A stretch of 32,321 nucleotides of DNA from Rhodobacter sp. CACIA14H1 (GCA_000500915.1 AYNO01000025.1:1-32321), one strand, 5' to 3'; shown: positions 24,324 to 32,321, counted from the first letter of the stretch. The notes: generated from the letters alone by a model not told the origin. Program-made: numbers and translations.

Positions 24324-24743
24324 TCAATTCACCTTGCGCACGGGCAGGAAGGGCAGGGGGGCCACCGGCACCCCCTCCTCGATCAGCTTTTTCGCCTCCT
24401 CGGCCCGCGCCTCGCCATGGATGGCGCGTTCCGGCGCGTCACCGGCATGGATGCGCCGCGCCTCGGCCGCGAAATTCATGCCGACATATTCCGAATTCTC
24501 CTCCACCTGCCGCCGCAGCGCCGCCAGCGCCTCCTCGACCGGCGTCGCAGGGCTGCGCAGCGCGGCCTCCTCCTTCCGTGCGGGCCGCACGGCCGGGGCC
24601 ATCAGCGCCTTCTGCACCGCCGCCGACCCGCAGACCGGACAGGCCACATGGCCCTGTGCCTGCAACCGCTCGAACGCCTCGCCCGAAGGGAACCAGCTGT
24701 CAAAGCCGTGGTCCTTGTCACATGTCAGGCTGAAGCGGATCAT
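24324..24743 (-). CDS. DUF1178 family protein
   Basis: The 139-residue protein begins 'MIRFSLTCDKDHGFDSWF', a DUF1178 signature, with a probable zinc ribbon formed by Cys8, His12, Cys35 and Cys38 ('CPVC'). The C-terminal half has the conserved 'EYVGMNFAAEARRIHAGDAPERAIHGEA'-like segment, here around residues 85-112. Function is unknown. The family is widespread in proteobacteria. It is downstream of the NUDIX gene on the same strand, with a 98-nt gap holding an inverted repeat. Confidence 0.92.
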   Translation of the reverse strand: MIRFSLTCDKDHGFDSWFPSGEAFERLQAQGHVACPVCGSAAVQKALMAPAVRPARKEEAALRSPATPVEEALAALRRQVEENSEYVGMNFAAEARRIHAGDAPERAIHGEARAEEAKKLIEEGVPVAPLPFLPVRKVN

Positions 24744-24793
24744 CGCGGATCACCGGGTTTCGGGGCATGGTTTCTGGACACATATCGGAACGG

Positions 24794-24821
24794 GTCCGCC
24801 GCCGCACATAATCGGGCGGAC
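24794..24821 (-). terminator. Weak hairpin downstream of the NUDIX gene
   Basis: GTCCGCC (24794-24800) and GGCGGAC (24815-24821) form a perfect 7-bp stem with a 14-nt loop, 20 nt past the NUDIX stop. There is no T-run. Confidence 0.3.
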
Positions 24822-24841
24822 GGGCAATTCAAGCCGCAATC

Positions 24842-25333
24842 TCAGGCGGATGCAACCGCCCCACCCGCCACCGCCGAAGGATCTTCCTCCAGCCGCGACA
24901 GCAGCGCCTGCAACTCCGGCTCTGCCACCAGCTTCGCCGCCTTTCCCGCCCCGAACCAGCGCCGCCGCCGTTCCTTCCGTTCGGGAAACTTCTTGGCAAG
25001 CCCCTCCACCCGCAGCGGATAGACCGACACCACGCAGGGCAGCGCCGCCGCCGTCTTGCGGGTCTTGTCATAGCCGTAGAACCCGACGGCCTCGGTCCCG
25101 ACCTCGCCCGTGACGCCTGCCTCTTCCCAGGCCTCCTGCGCCGCCGCCGTTGCCGCATCCTTGCCGTCCATCGGCCAGCCCTTGGGGATGACCCAGCGCC
25201 GCGTCTCGCGGCTGGTGATCAGCAACACCTCCAGCCGCCCGCGATGCAGCCGCCAGCACAGCGCCCCGTATTGCGTACGCGGCGCACCATCCTCCTCCGA
25301 GGGAAGAAACTCGTTCTTCACATTCCGCTTCAT
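24842..25333 (-). CDS. NUDIX hydrolase
   Basis: The 163-residue protein has a Nudix box at about residues 52-74, 'GWPMDGKDAATAAAQ' followed by 'EAWEEAGV'. The E-x-x-EE metal ligands are kept, but the first Glu is Lys and the Arg is Gln. That variant also occurs in alphaproteobacterial relatives of diphosphoinositol-polyphosphate/Ap4A-type hydrolases. 'YGALCWRL', 'RRWVIPKGWP' and 'GFYGYDK' support the assignment. The substrate is unknown. It is divergent from the peroxidase gene. Confidence 0.9.
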   Translation of the reverse strand: MKRNVKNEFLPSEEDGAPRTQYGALCWRLHRGRLEVLLITSRETRRWVIPKGWPMDGKDAATAAAQEAWEEAGVTGEVGTEAVGFYGYDKTRKTAAALPCVVSVYPLRVEGLAKKFPERKERRRRWFGAGKAAKLVAEPELQALLSRLEEDPSAVAGGAVASA

Positions 25334-25467
25334 CGCGTCCCGTCCGATCCTTGGATCCGGTTCTTGTCCGGGCCTTACTGCTCAACGTCAGATAATGGCA
25401 TTTGTTTCGGGAAAAAGCCATCGCCGCATGTCACAAAACCTACATGAATCCGTTACATTCCTTCCGT

Positions 25468-25495
25468 TTGACAGTTCCGTCCCGCGCCATATCTT
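25468..25495 (+). promoter_or_regulatory. Probable promoter of the peroxidase-HDAC-thpR operon
   Basis: TTGACA (25468-25473), a perfect -35 consensus, is followed after 16 nt by TATCTT (25490-25495), about 40 nt before the peroxidase ATG. The 200-nt divergent spacer is more AT-rich than the coding surroundings. Confidence 0.6.
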
Positions 25496-25535
25496 TGCGA
25501 CAGGCTTTAATGCATGTCCTTGACGGAACAGACAA

Positions 25536-26057
25536 ATGCGCCCCAAATCCCTTTGCGCCGCGGCCGCGCTGGCCTGCCTTTCGGCCCCCGCCGCCTTCGC
25601 GGGCTTCAGCTTTCCGTCCATCGACGGCGGCACGATCGACCTCGATGCCTTCAAGGGCCGCCCCGTCCTTGTCGTCAACACCGCCTCGCTCTGCGGCTTC
25701 GCGCCCCAGTTCGACGACCTGCAGGCGCTGCATGACCGCTACGCCGAACAGGGTCTCGTGGTGCTGGCCGTCCCCTCCGACGATTTCCGCCAGGAACTCG
25801 CCTCCGCGGCCGAGGTGAAGGATTTCTGCGCCACCAATTTCGACCTGACGATCCCGATGACGGACATCACCCCCATCCTCGGTGACACGGCGCATCCCTT
25901 CTACAGATGGCTGGCCGAAACCCGGGGCTTCACCCCCGGCTGGAACTTCAACAAGGTCCTGCTGGATGGCGAAGGGGAAGTGGTCGCCACATGGGGCAGC
26001 GTGATGCGCCCCACCGCCCAGCCCGTGGTGACGAAGATCGAGGCGCTGCTGCCGTGA
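25536..26057 (+). CDS. Secreted glutathione-peroxidase-like thiol peroxidase
   Basis: The 173-residue protein has a signal peptide (cleavage near residue 22, 'SAPAAFA') and a thioredoxin-fold peroxidase domain. The peroxidatic Cys53 lies in 'VNTASLCGF'. 'FCATNFDLTIPMTDI' and 'WNFNKVLLDGEG' (Trp and Asn of the active site) follow. The usual 'NQF' glutamine motif is replaced by 'PSDDF', so the classic Cys-Gln-Trp-Asn tetrad is incomplete. It is predicted to reduce peroxides in the periplasm with a thiol donor. Its stop overlaps the next gene as GTGA. Confidence 0.9.
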   Translation: MRPKSLCAAAALACLSAPAAFAGFSFPSIDGGTIDLDAFKGRPVLVVNTASLCGFAPQFDDLQALHDRYAEQGLVVLAVPSDDFRQELASAAEVKDFCATNFDLTIPMTDITPILGDTAHPFYRWLAETRGFTPGWNFNKVLLDGEGEVVATWGSVMRPTAQPVVTKIEALLP

Positions 26058-27175
26058 CCCGTCCCCTTCCGGGGCCGCTCTTCTTCGGTTCCGGCATCTA
26101 TCGCGGCTCCTCCTACGGGCGGCACCACCCGCTGCGCGTGCCCCGCGTCTCCACCGTCATGGACCTTGCGGGGGCGCTCGGCTGGCTGCCTGCGGACCGC
26201 TTCCGCCTCTCCCCCCGCGCCAAGCCTGCGGCGCTGCTGTCCTACCACACCGCCGATTACATCGCCGCCCTGCAACGGGCCGAAGAGACGGGACAGGTGG
26301 ACGACGCCACCCGCGCCCGCCACCACCTCGGCACCGCCTCCAATCCCGTCTTTGCCGAAATGTTCCGCCGCCCCGCCACCGGCGCGGGCGGGGTCATGCT
26401 GGCCGCCGAACTGCTGGCCGGCCACGGGGCGGGGGCGATCCATGTGCCGGGGGGCGGCACCCATCACGGCCTGCCCGACCGCGCCAACGGCTTCTGCTAC
26501 CTGAACGACCCCGTCCTCGCCCTGCAGGCCCTGCGCCGCGCGGGGCTGCGGCGGCTGGCCTATGTGGACATCGACGCCCACCACCCCGACGGGGTGGAAC
26601 CCGCCTTCGCGGGCGACCCCGACCTCCTGATGATCTCGGTGCACGAGGAAAACCGCTGGCCCTTCACCGGCCGGCTGGAGGATGACGCGGGCGGCAACGC
26701 CTTCAACCTGCCCGTGCCCCGTGGCTACAACGACAGCGAAGCCCGCGCCGTCCTGCACGGCCTGATCCTTCCCCGCCTCGCCGCACACCGGCCCCAGGCG
26801 ATCGTCCTGCAATGCGGCGCCGACAGCCTGCTCGAGGACCCGCTCTCCCGCCTCGCCCTCTCCAACCGCGCCTACATCGAAGCGTTGGAGGAAATCCGTC
26901 CCCTCTCCCCGCGCCTGCTCCTCCTCGGCGGCGGCGGCTACAACCCGTGGAGCGTGGGCCGCTGCTGGACCGCGCTCTGGGCCAGGCTGGCGGGCCTTGA
27001 AATCCCCGACCGCCTGCCCGACCCTGCGGCCTCGGTCCTCCGCGCCCTCACATGGGGCGGCGGCGGGCGACCGGCACCGGAACCGCACATGACCGAAACC
27101 CTCCTCGACGCCCCCCGCGAAGGCCCCGTCCGGCCGGAACTCCGCGACCGCCTTGCGGTTCTGGCGGCACGATGA
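26054..27175 (+). CDS. Histone deacetylase family (class II-like/AcuC-type) amidohydrolase
   Basis: The 373-residue protein has the zinc-deacetylase motifs: catalytic His137-His138 ('GGGTHHGL'), zinc ligands Asp174 and His176 ('VDIDAHHPDG') and Asp257 ('CGADSL'). The transition-state Tyr lies in 'GGGGYNPWS'. Bacterial members remove acetyl groups from proteins, polyamines or small amides. The substrate is unknown. The start is the GTG at 26054 that overlaps the peroxidase stop. Its own stop overlaps the thpR start as ATGA. An open frame upstream of the GTG is a shadow of the peroxidase gene. Confidence 0.92.
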   Translation: MTRPLPGPLFFGSGIYRGSSYGRHHPLRVPRVSTVMDLAGALGWLPADRFRLSPRAKPAALLSYHTADYIAALQRAEETGQVDDATRARHHLGTASNPVFAEMFRRPATGAGGVMLAAELLAGHGAGAIHVPGGGTHHGLPDRANGFCYLNDPVLALQALRRAGLRRLAYVDIDAHHPDGVEPAFAGDPDLLMISVHEENRWPFTGRLEDDAGGNAFNLPVPRGYNDSEARAVLHGLILPRLAAHRPQAIVLQCGADSLLEDPLSRLALSNRAYIEALEEIRPLSPRLLLLGGGGYNPWSVGRCWTALWARLAGLEIPDRLPDPAASVLRALTWGGGGRPAPEPHMTETLLDAPREGPVRPELRDRLAVLAAR

Positions 27176-27711
27176 TCCGCGCCTTCCTCGCCCTTCCCCT
27201 GCCCGAACCCGTGCGCTCGGCCCTGCGCGTCCAGCAATTCCTGCTGCCCCTCCCGCGCAAGCTGGACCCGGACAGCTTCCACCTCACCCTCGTCTTCCTC
27301 GGCGAACAGCCCGAACCCGTGCTGGAAGCCGCCCACGACGCCTTCGCCGCCACGAAAGTCCCGCCCTTCGACCTGTCGCTGCACGGCCTCGGCCTCTTCG
27401 GCGGCCCCAAGCCCCGCGCCGCATGGGCCGGCACGGCGCCCTCCGACCCCCTCGCCCGCCTGCAAGCCAAACTCGACCGCGCCGCCCGCAGCGCAGGCAT
27501 CGAAACGGAACACCGCCGCTTCACCCCCCATGTCACCCTCGGCCGCTTCCCGCCCCCGCCCCCCGACGAAACCTTCCGCCTCGAACGCGCCATCGCCGCA
27601 GGCGCGACCTTCGCCACCCCGCCCTGGCAGGTGGACCATTTCATCCTCTACCAAAGCCACCAAACGAAACGGGGCAGCGCCTATACCGAACTCGCCCGCT
27701 ACGACCTATAG
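27172..27711 (+). CDS. thpR: RNA 2',3'-cyclic phosphodiesterase ThpR
   Basis: The 179-residue 2H phosphoesterase has the opening 'MIRAFLALPLPE' and the two catalytic H-x-T motifs, His37-Leu-Thr39 ('FHLTLVFLGE') and His120-Val-Thr122 ('TPHVTLGRF'). It hydrolyses 2',3'-cyclic phosphate ends of RNA to 2'-phosphate. The start ATG overlaps the HDAC stop, so it is the third gene of a coupled operon. Its 3' end overlaps the opposite-strand amidase stop by 6 nt. Confidence 0.93.
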   Translation: MIRAFLALPLPEPVRSALRVQQFLLPLPRKLDPDSFHLTLVFLGEQPEPVLEAAHDAFAATKVPPFDLSLHGLGLFGGPKPRAAWAGTAPSDPLARLQAKLDRAARSAGIETEHRRFTPHVTLGRFPPPPPDETFRLERAIAAGATFATPPWQVDHFILYQSHQTKRGSAYTELARYDL

Positions 27712-29124
27712 GACAGGCGGCCTACGCCCCGGCCAATCGGTCGCCAGATGATACTGCTGCCCCATCGCCAGCACCCGCGCATCCGCCCCGTGCGGCCCGA
27801 AGATCTGCATCCCCATCGGCAACCCCTGCGCCCCGAACCCCACCGGCAGGCTCAGGCAGGGCAACCCCGCCAGCCCCACGGGGATCATCACCTCCATCCA
27901 GCGGTGATAGGTGTCCATCGCCACCCCGTTGATCGCCTGCGGCCAGCGCCATTCGACCGGAAACGGCCAGACCTGCGCCACCGGCAGCACCAGCGCGTCA
28001 TAGTCGGCAAACAGCCGCGCCACCCGCGCATACCACTTCGACCGGATCACCGACGCCGCATGGAAATCGGCCGCCGTCACCTTCGCCCCCTGCTCGATCT
28101 CCCACAGGCTTTCGGGCTTGATCCGTGCCCGCTTCGCCGGATCGGCATACATCGCCTGCTTGTCCCCCGCATTCAGCATGGCCCGTATCGTCATCCAGGC
28201 AAACCACAGCTTCTCCGCCGGATAGGGCGCCGCCACCGGCTCCACCACCGCCCCCATATCCGCAAAGACCCGCAAGCCCGCCTCGCACAGGTCCAGTATC
28301 CCCGCCTCCACCTGCCAGGCCCCGCCCCAATCGCCCAGCCAGCCGATCCGCCTGCCCTTCATCTCCACCGACAGCCGGTCCCCGAAGGGCTCGCCCGCCC
28401 GCCCGAAGGGCACCTCGGGATTCACCCCAGCCTGCACCTCCAGAAGCCGCGCCACATCCTCCACCGTCCGCGCCATCGGCCCCTCGGTCGCCATGGTCGC
28501 AAGGAAGGTGTCCCCCACCGCCTGCCCCGGCACCAGCCCGTAACTCGGGCGGAAACCATAGACATTGTTCCACCCCGCCGGATTGCGCAGCGACCCCATC
28601 ATGTCCGACCCGTCCGCGACAGACACCATCCGGCAGGCCAGCGCCACCGCCGCCCCGCCCGAACTCCCCCCCGCCGTCCGGTCCAAACCATAGGGATTGC
28701 GCGTCACCCCGTGCACCGGATTGAACGAATGGCTCCCGTGCCCCCATTCCGGCGTATTGGTCTTGCCGATGAAGATCGCCCCCGCCGCCCGCATCCGTGC
28801 CGCCAGAAGATCGTCCCGCTCCGGCACATGGTCGGCAAAGAGCGGCGACCCCCATGTCGTCCGGATCCCCCGCACCGCGATCAGGTCCTTCACCGCCATC
28901 GGCACGCCGTGCAGCCACCCGGCCCGCGGCGCCTCATCCGCCGCCCGCGCCTGATCCATCAACAGCTCGGCATCCGGCATCGACACCACGGCATTCACCG
29001 CCCCGTTCACCGCCGCCACCCGCGCCAGCGTCGCCTCCATCACCTCCGAAGGCCGCACCTCCCGCGAAGCGATCAACCGCGACAGCTCCGTCGCCGAAAG
29101 TCCAACCAGATCCATGTCCTTCAT
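27706..29124 (-). CDS. Amidase (amidase signature family)
   Basis: The 472-residue enzyme has the Ser-cisSer-Lys triad of the family: Lys79 ('PMAVKD'), cis-Ser154 ('AGGSSGG') and nucleophile Ser178 ('DGSDMMGSLR'). The Ser154-Ser178 spacing (24) equals that of malonamidase E2. It hydrolyses an amide whose identity is unknown. The start ATG at 29124 lies inside a conserved intergenic repeat; ATG 29115 is an alternative. It follows the substrate-binding protein gene of a polyamine-type ABC transporter, with a hairpin array between them, so co-transcription is possible but may be attenuated. Confidence 0.92.
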   Translation of the reverse strand: MKDMDLVGLSATELSRLIASREVRPSEVMEATLARVAAVNGAVNAVVSMPDAELLMDQARAADEAPRAGWLHGVPMAVKDLIAVRGIRTTWGSPLFADHVPERDDLLAARMRAAGAIFIGKTNTPEWGHGSHSFNPVHGVTRNPYGLDRTAGGSSGGAAVALACRMVSVADGSDMMGSLRNPAGWNNVYGFRPSYGLVPGQAVGDTFLATMATEGPMARTVEDVARLLEVQAGVNPEVPFGRAGEPFGDRLSVEMKGRRIGWLGDWGGAWQVEAGILDLCEAGLRVFADMGAVVEPVAAPYPAEKLWFAWMTIRAMLNAGDKQAMYADPAKRARIKPESLWEIEQGAKVTAADFHAASVIRSKWYARVARLFADYDALVLPVAQVWPFPVEWRWPQAINGVAMDTYHRWMEVMIPVGLAGLPCLSLPVGFGAQGLPMGMQIFGPHGADARVLAMGQQYHLATDWPGRRPPVL

Positions 29125-29233
29125 CTCGGTCCAAATACCCCGGGGTTTGGGGCAGCGCCCCAACTGGAACGGGCGCGGGCATCTTGCCCGCGCCCGTGAC
29201 CTCAAAGGCGTGTGCCGCAGCCTGCTGCGGCAC
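29118..29233. repeat. Second multi-hairpin intergenic element with conserved core
   Basis: The core 29118-29145 reads CCTTCATC, 5 nt, CCAAATA, CCCCGGGG. It is followed by TTGGGG/CCCCAA (29147-29163), a 12-bp stem ACGGGCGCGGGC with its complement (29069+100 to 29197, loop ATCTT), and GTGCCGCAGC/GCTGCGGCAC (29212-29233, loop CT). The architecture and core match the array at 22988-23130. It separates the substrate-binding protein gene from the amidase gene. Confidence 0.8.
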
Positions 29234-29242
29234 TCCGCAAGA

Positions 29243-30268
29243 TCACTTCTGCAACTCGGTCCAGATCGCCGTCACATATTCCTGCGCCTTGCCCGTGCAG
29301 GTCGGCAGGAACACGCCCGACGCCTTGAACTCCTCGGGGATCACCACTTCCGGCGCGGTCTTCATATCCTCGGGCATGAAGGCCTCGGACCCCGCGATCC
29401 CGTTGGCATAGCGGGCGAAGGACGAAATCATCGCCGCATTCTCCGGCACCATGATGAAGTCCAGGAACTTGTACGCCTCCTCGACATTCTGCGCATCCGC
29501 CAGCAGGGCGACCGAATCCATGAACAGCGGATAGCCTTCCTTGGGATAGCCATATGCCACCGTCGGATTGGCCAGCCGCGCCCGCATGGTGGACCCGTTC
29601 CAGTTCACCGACGCCGCCCAGTCGCCATTCGACAGCCGCTCCGTCGCGCCATAGTCCATGCTGATCCAGTCGGGCTTGGCCGCCAGCAGCAGGTCGCGCG
29701 CCTTCTTCAGGACCTCCGCATCCTCCGAACAGGGCTCGCCGCCCGCATACATGGTGGCCATGGCCACGATGTCGTTCATCTCGGGCACGACGTTGATCTT
29801 GCCCTTCAACTCCTCGGGCACCTCGAGGAATACGGCAGATGTGTTGATGTCCCCGCCATAGACGGCGGTGTTCACCGCGATGCCGGTGGACCCCCACTGC
29901 CACGGGATCGTATGGGCGCGGCCCGGATCCCAGCTCACATCCTTCCATTCCGGCGCGATATTGCCGTGGTTGGGCAGCTTGGACAGGTCCAGCGGGACGA
30001 TCAGACCTTTCTCCACCCAGATCGGCACATAGTTGGCCGACGGCACCACAAGGTCGAACCCATGCCCGCCCGCCTCGACCTTGGCCAGCGCGGTGTCGTT
30101 GCTGTCATAGTCGGTGACGGTCACGGTGATGCCCGTCTCGGCCTTGAACTTCTCCAGCAGCTCGGGGCTGGTATAGTTGCCCCAGTTGTAGAGGTTCAGT
30201 TGCCCCTCCGCCTGCGCCATGGCCGTCGTCGCCATCAGCAGCGCGGTCGCACCGATCAGTCTCTTCAT
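29243..30268 (-). CDS. Periplasmic substrate-binding protein of a polyamine-type ABC transporter (PotD/PotF-like)
   Basis: The protein of about 341 residues has a signal peptide (cleavage near residue 20, 'ATTAMAQAEG') and the PotD-like start of the mature chain 'LNLYNWGNYTSPELLEKF'. 'YDSNDTALAKVEAGGHGFDLVVPS' and 'IPWQWGSTGIAVN' follow. It captures spermidine/putrescine or a related amine and delivers it to the PotBC channel. The start ATG at 30268 has GGGAG eight bases upstream; ATG 30283 with GGAGA is equally possible. It lies 33 nt or less after potC. Confidence 0.93.
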   Translation of the reverse strand: MKRLIGATALLMATTAMAQAEGQLNLYNWGNYTSPELLEKFKAETGITVTVTDYDSNDTALAKVEAGGHGFDLVVPSANYVPIWVEKGLIVPLDLSKLPNHGNIAPEWKDVSWDPGRAHTIPWQWGSTGIAVNTAVYGGDINTSAVFLEVPEELKGKINVVPEMNDIVAMATMYAGGEPCSEDAEVLKKARDLLLAAKPDWISMDYGATERLSNGDWAASVNWNGSTMRARLANPTVAYGYPKEGYPLFMDSVALLADAQNVEEAYKFLDFIMVPENAAMISSFARYANGIAGSEAFMPEDMKTAPEVVIPEEFKASGVFLPTCTGKAQEYVTAIWTELQK

Positions 30269-30301
30269 CGCAGTCGCTCCCATGTTGAAGTCTCCGTCTT
30301 T

Positions 30302-31105
30302 TCAGTCCCGCTTTCTGGTGAGCAGGAAGAAGGCCGTCAGCAGAAGGACAGTCAGCGCCAGCAGCGCGGAAGAGATCGCATTGACCTCGGGCGTCATGGT
30401 GCGCCGCAACTGTCCCAGCATGTAGGTGGGCAGCGTGTCCTGCCCCCCGGATTTCACGAATTCGGTGATGATCACATCATCAAGGCTGATGACGAAGGCC
30501 AGCATGGCACCGGCCAGTATCCCCGGCCCCAGCAGGGGCAGGGTGACATGGCGGAAGGTCTGCCACGGGCTGGCATAAAGGTCCGCCGCCGCCGTCTCGA
30601 AACTCAGGTCCATCCCTTCCAGCCTCGCGCGGATGGGCAGATAGGCGAAGGGGATGCAGAAGGCCGAATGCGCAAGGATCAGGTAGCCCAGCCCCTGATA
30701 GCCCGTCGCCTGCTTCACCATCCCGAACAGGATCATCAGCGCGACCGCCGTCACGATCTCGGGCACCATCAGCGGCTGGTTGATCGCCACATAGATGAAG
30801 GTATCCCCCCGGAACCGTGCCCGCCGCGTCGTCCCCATGGCGGCCAGCGTGGCGACCGCCGTGGAAATCACGGCCGCACAGACCGCGATGGTCAGCGACC
30901 GCACGGTCGCATCCTTCACCGCCTGGTTGGCCCATGCCTTCTCGTACCAGTGCAGCGAGAACCCTTCCCAGACCGCGACCGAATTGCCCGCGTTGAAGGA
31001 ATAGGTCACCAGCGCCGCGATGGGCAGGTACAGCATCACGAAGGTCGCCACCGCGATGGTCGCGAATCCCGGTATGCGCGAAATCTCGTAGCGCCGCTCA
31101 GCCAT
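30302..31105 (-). CDS. potC: ABC transporter permease, PotC-like
   Basis: The 267-residue protein has six predicted membrane helices and the inner-membrane component motif 'AAADLYASPWQTFRHVTLPLLGPGIL' (EAA loop) that contacts the ATPase. The opening 'YLPIAALVTYSFNAG' is typical of PotC. The start ATG at 31105 overlaps the potB stop by 8 nt and uses GGGAG inside potB as ribosome site. It forms the channel with PotB. Confidence 0.93.
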   Translation of the reverse strand: MAERRYEISRIPGFATIAVATFVMLYLPIAALVTYSFNAGNSVAVWEGFSLHWYEKAWANQAVKDATVRSLTIAVCAAVISTAVATLAAMGTTRRARFRGDTFIYVAINQPLMVPEIVTAVALMILFGMVKQATGYQGLGYLILAHSAFCIPFAYLPIRARLEGMDLSFETAAADLYASPWQTFRHVTLPLLGPGILAGAMLAFVISLDDVIITEFVKSGGQDTLPTYMLGQLRRTMTPEVNAISSALLALTVLLLTAFFLLTRKRD

Positions 31106-32012
31106 GCGGATTGCTCCCCCGGTTGGCGGCGCGGACATAGAACAGCAGCGCCACCGTCACGATCACCAGCAGCGTGACGGACAACGCCGCCCCCAGCGGC
31201 CAGTTCCGCCCGGCAAGGAACTGCAACTCGATGAAGTTGCCGATCATCATGTTCTTGCCGCCCCCCAGCACGCGCGGCGTCACATAGGCCCCCAGCGACG
31301 GGACGAAGACGAGGATGGACCCCGCCACGATCCCCGGCTTCACGATGGGCAGGATGATCCGCCGCAACACCTGCCATCGGCTTGCGTAAAGGTCGTATCC
31401 CGCCTCCAGCAGTCGCATGTCGAACCGGTCGATCGCGGCGAACAGCGGCAGCACCATCAGCGGCAGATAGACATAGGCCATCCCGATCAGCACCGCCGTA
31501 TCCGTGTAGATGATCGCCAGCGGCCGCTCGATCACCCCCGCCCAGAGCAGGACCGTGTTGATCACCCCCTCGGCGCGGATCACCTCCATGATGGCGAAGG
31601 TCCGGATCAGCAGGTTGGTCCAGAAGGGGATGGTGATCAGGAACAGCCACATCGCCCGCTGCCGCGCCGGCCGCGTGGCGATGAACCATGCCGTGGGGAA
31701 CCCCAGCGCGAAAGCCACCAGCGTCGTCATGATCGACAGCTTCACCGACCGCCAGAAGATCGTCAGATGCGCATCCGCCAGCCCCAGCGTCCCGTCGAAG
31801 ATATCGCGCGAGAACAGGATCGACACCCACCCGTCCCAGCTGAATTCCCACACCACATTCCCGTATTGCCCCGGCGTCAGGAAGGAATAGACCACGATGA
31901 TCGCCAAGGGCCCGATCGCCGCCACCGCCAGCAGCGCCAGCGCGGGCATCGACAGCAGCCACCCGTTGCGGGCCGATTGCCGCCGCATCCGCTCCTCTGC
32001 CGCGCTGCTCAT
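31098..32012 (-). CDS. potB: ABC transporter permease, PotB-like
   Basis: The 304-residue permease has helices starting at 'LLSMPALALLAVAAIGPL', 'PFWTNLLIRTFAIMEVIR' (a PotB hallmark) and the EAA loop 'EAGYDLYASRWQVLRRIILPIVKPGI'. The start is ATG 32012 with GGAGG nine bases upstream, inside the end of potA; only 4 nt separate it from the potA stop. A longer N-terminal reading would overlap potA and is not needed. Confidence 0.93.
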   Translation of the reverse strand: MSSAAEERMRRQSARNGWLLSMPALALLAVAAIGPLAIIVVYSFLTPGQYGNVVWEFSWDGWVSILFSRDIFDGTLGLADAHLTIFWRSVKLSIMTTLVAFALGFPTAWFIATRPARQRAMWLFLITIPFWTNLLIRTFAIMEVIRAEGVINTVLLWAGVIERPLAIIYTDTAVLIGMAYVYLPLMVLPLFAAIDRFDMRLLEAGYDLYASRWQVLRRIILPIVKPGIVAGSILVFVPSLGAYVTPRVLGGGKNMMIGNFIELQFLAGRNWPLGAALSVTLLVIVTVALLFYVRAANRGSNPHG

Positions 32013-32016
32013 GGCC

Positions 32017-32321
32017 CTAATCCTCCAGAACCTGCGCCGCGCCGGGGGCGAAACGCAGGCCGACCTCGGCCCCCTCAACGATCCCCGACTCGCCGCTGGC
32101 CGGCGATTGCACCCGCGCCACCACCTCGGTCCCGTCCGCCAGCGCCAGATGGCAATGCGTATCCGTCCCGAAATAGACGTTGAACTTCACCCGGGCCGCA
32201 ATCGCCCCGCCGCCCGGCTCGCCGATCCGCACCTGTTCGGGCCGCACCGCCAGCGTCACCGCGCCCGAAGCCGCCGTCTCCACCGCCACCGTATCGCCCG
32301 TGGACAGCCGCACCCCGCCTT
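32017..32321 (-). CDS. potA: ABC transporter ATP-binding protein PotA-like, C-terminal TOBE part (runs off the window)
   Basis: The visible 101 codons encode 'LAVRPEQVRIGEPGGG' and 'VYFGTDTHCHLALADGTEVVARVQ', the TOBE domain of PotA/FbpC-type ATPases. The nucleotide-binding domain lies outside the window. It is the first visible gene of a potA-potB-potC-substrate-binding operon read leftwards. Confidence 0.9.
   Translation of the reverse strand, partial: GGVRLSTGDTVAVETAASGAVTLAVRPEQVRIGEPGGGAIAARVKFNVYFGTDTHCHLALADGTEVVARVQSPASGESGIVEGAEVGLRFAPGAAQVLED

Overview
The window is about 32 kb of GC-rich, densely coding DNA from an alphaproteobacterium, most likely Rhodobacterales (Rhodobacteraceae or Paracoccaceae). 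The evidence is the close resemblance of the ferredoxin at 23221 to Rhodobacter capsulatus FdVI, the neighbourhoods purA-DUF2842 and hflK-hflC-DUF2065-degP, stand-alone Hint, DUF1178 and sulfotransferase-like proteins, and a GTTC-N7-GTTC type SOS box. It reads as ordinary chromosome: no insertion sequence, prophage, tRNA, rRNA or CRISPR array was found.

Layout: 1-2.7 kb holds a partial TerB-like gene, a large inverted repeat, rlmJ, a TerC-family membrane protein and a HigBA-type toxin-antitoxin pair. 2.7-7.1 kb holds nucleotide metabolism and secretion genes: secG-pyrG on the minus strand, a VOC protein, then purA-DUF2842 on the plus strand. 7.1-12.2 kb holds a long uncharacterised acidic protein, thiamine diphosphokinase, a frameshifted EamA transporter and a sulfotransferase-like protein. 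12.2-17.2 kb holds GST-sdaA, a secreted EF-hand protein, and rpiA-gor. 17.2-21.2 kb is the membrane protein quality-control block hflK-hflC-DUF2065-degP/Q. 21.3-23.2 kb is a minus-strand run with a consensus SOS box just before a short DnaE2-like OB-fold ORF, followed by a peptidoglycan-binding lipoprotein and an HD hydrolase. 23.2-27.7 kb holds ferredoxin VI, a Hint protein, DUF1178, NUDIX, and a tightly overlapping operon of a secreted glutathione-peroxidase-like protein, an HDAC-family deacetylase and ThpR. 27.7-32.3 kb is a minus-strand polyamine-type ABC transporter (potA partial, potB, potC, substrate-binding protein) with an amidase downstream.

Most worth a second look: the SOS box next to a truncated dnaE2-like gene and its two downstream neighbours; a perfect inverted repeat that places the pyrG Shine-Dalgarno in a stem; twin adjacent 22-bp perfect palindromes before purA; two arrays of consecutive hairpins sharing a conserved 28-29 nt core; and the 828-residue protein with conserved-looking ends and a disordered middle. 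Reading frames are broken or suspicious in terC, higB, eamA and rpiA. At least the last two lie at homopolymers, so small indel errors in the assembly should be excluded before calling them pseudogenes.
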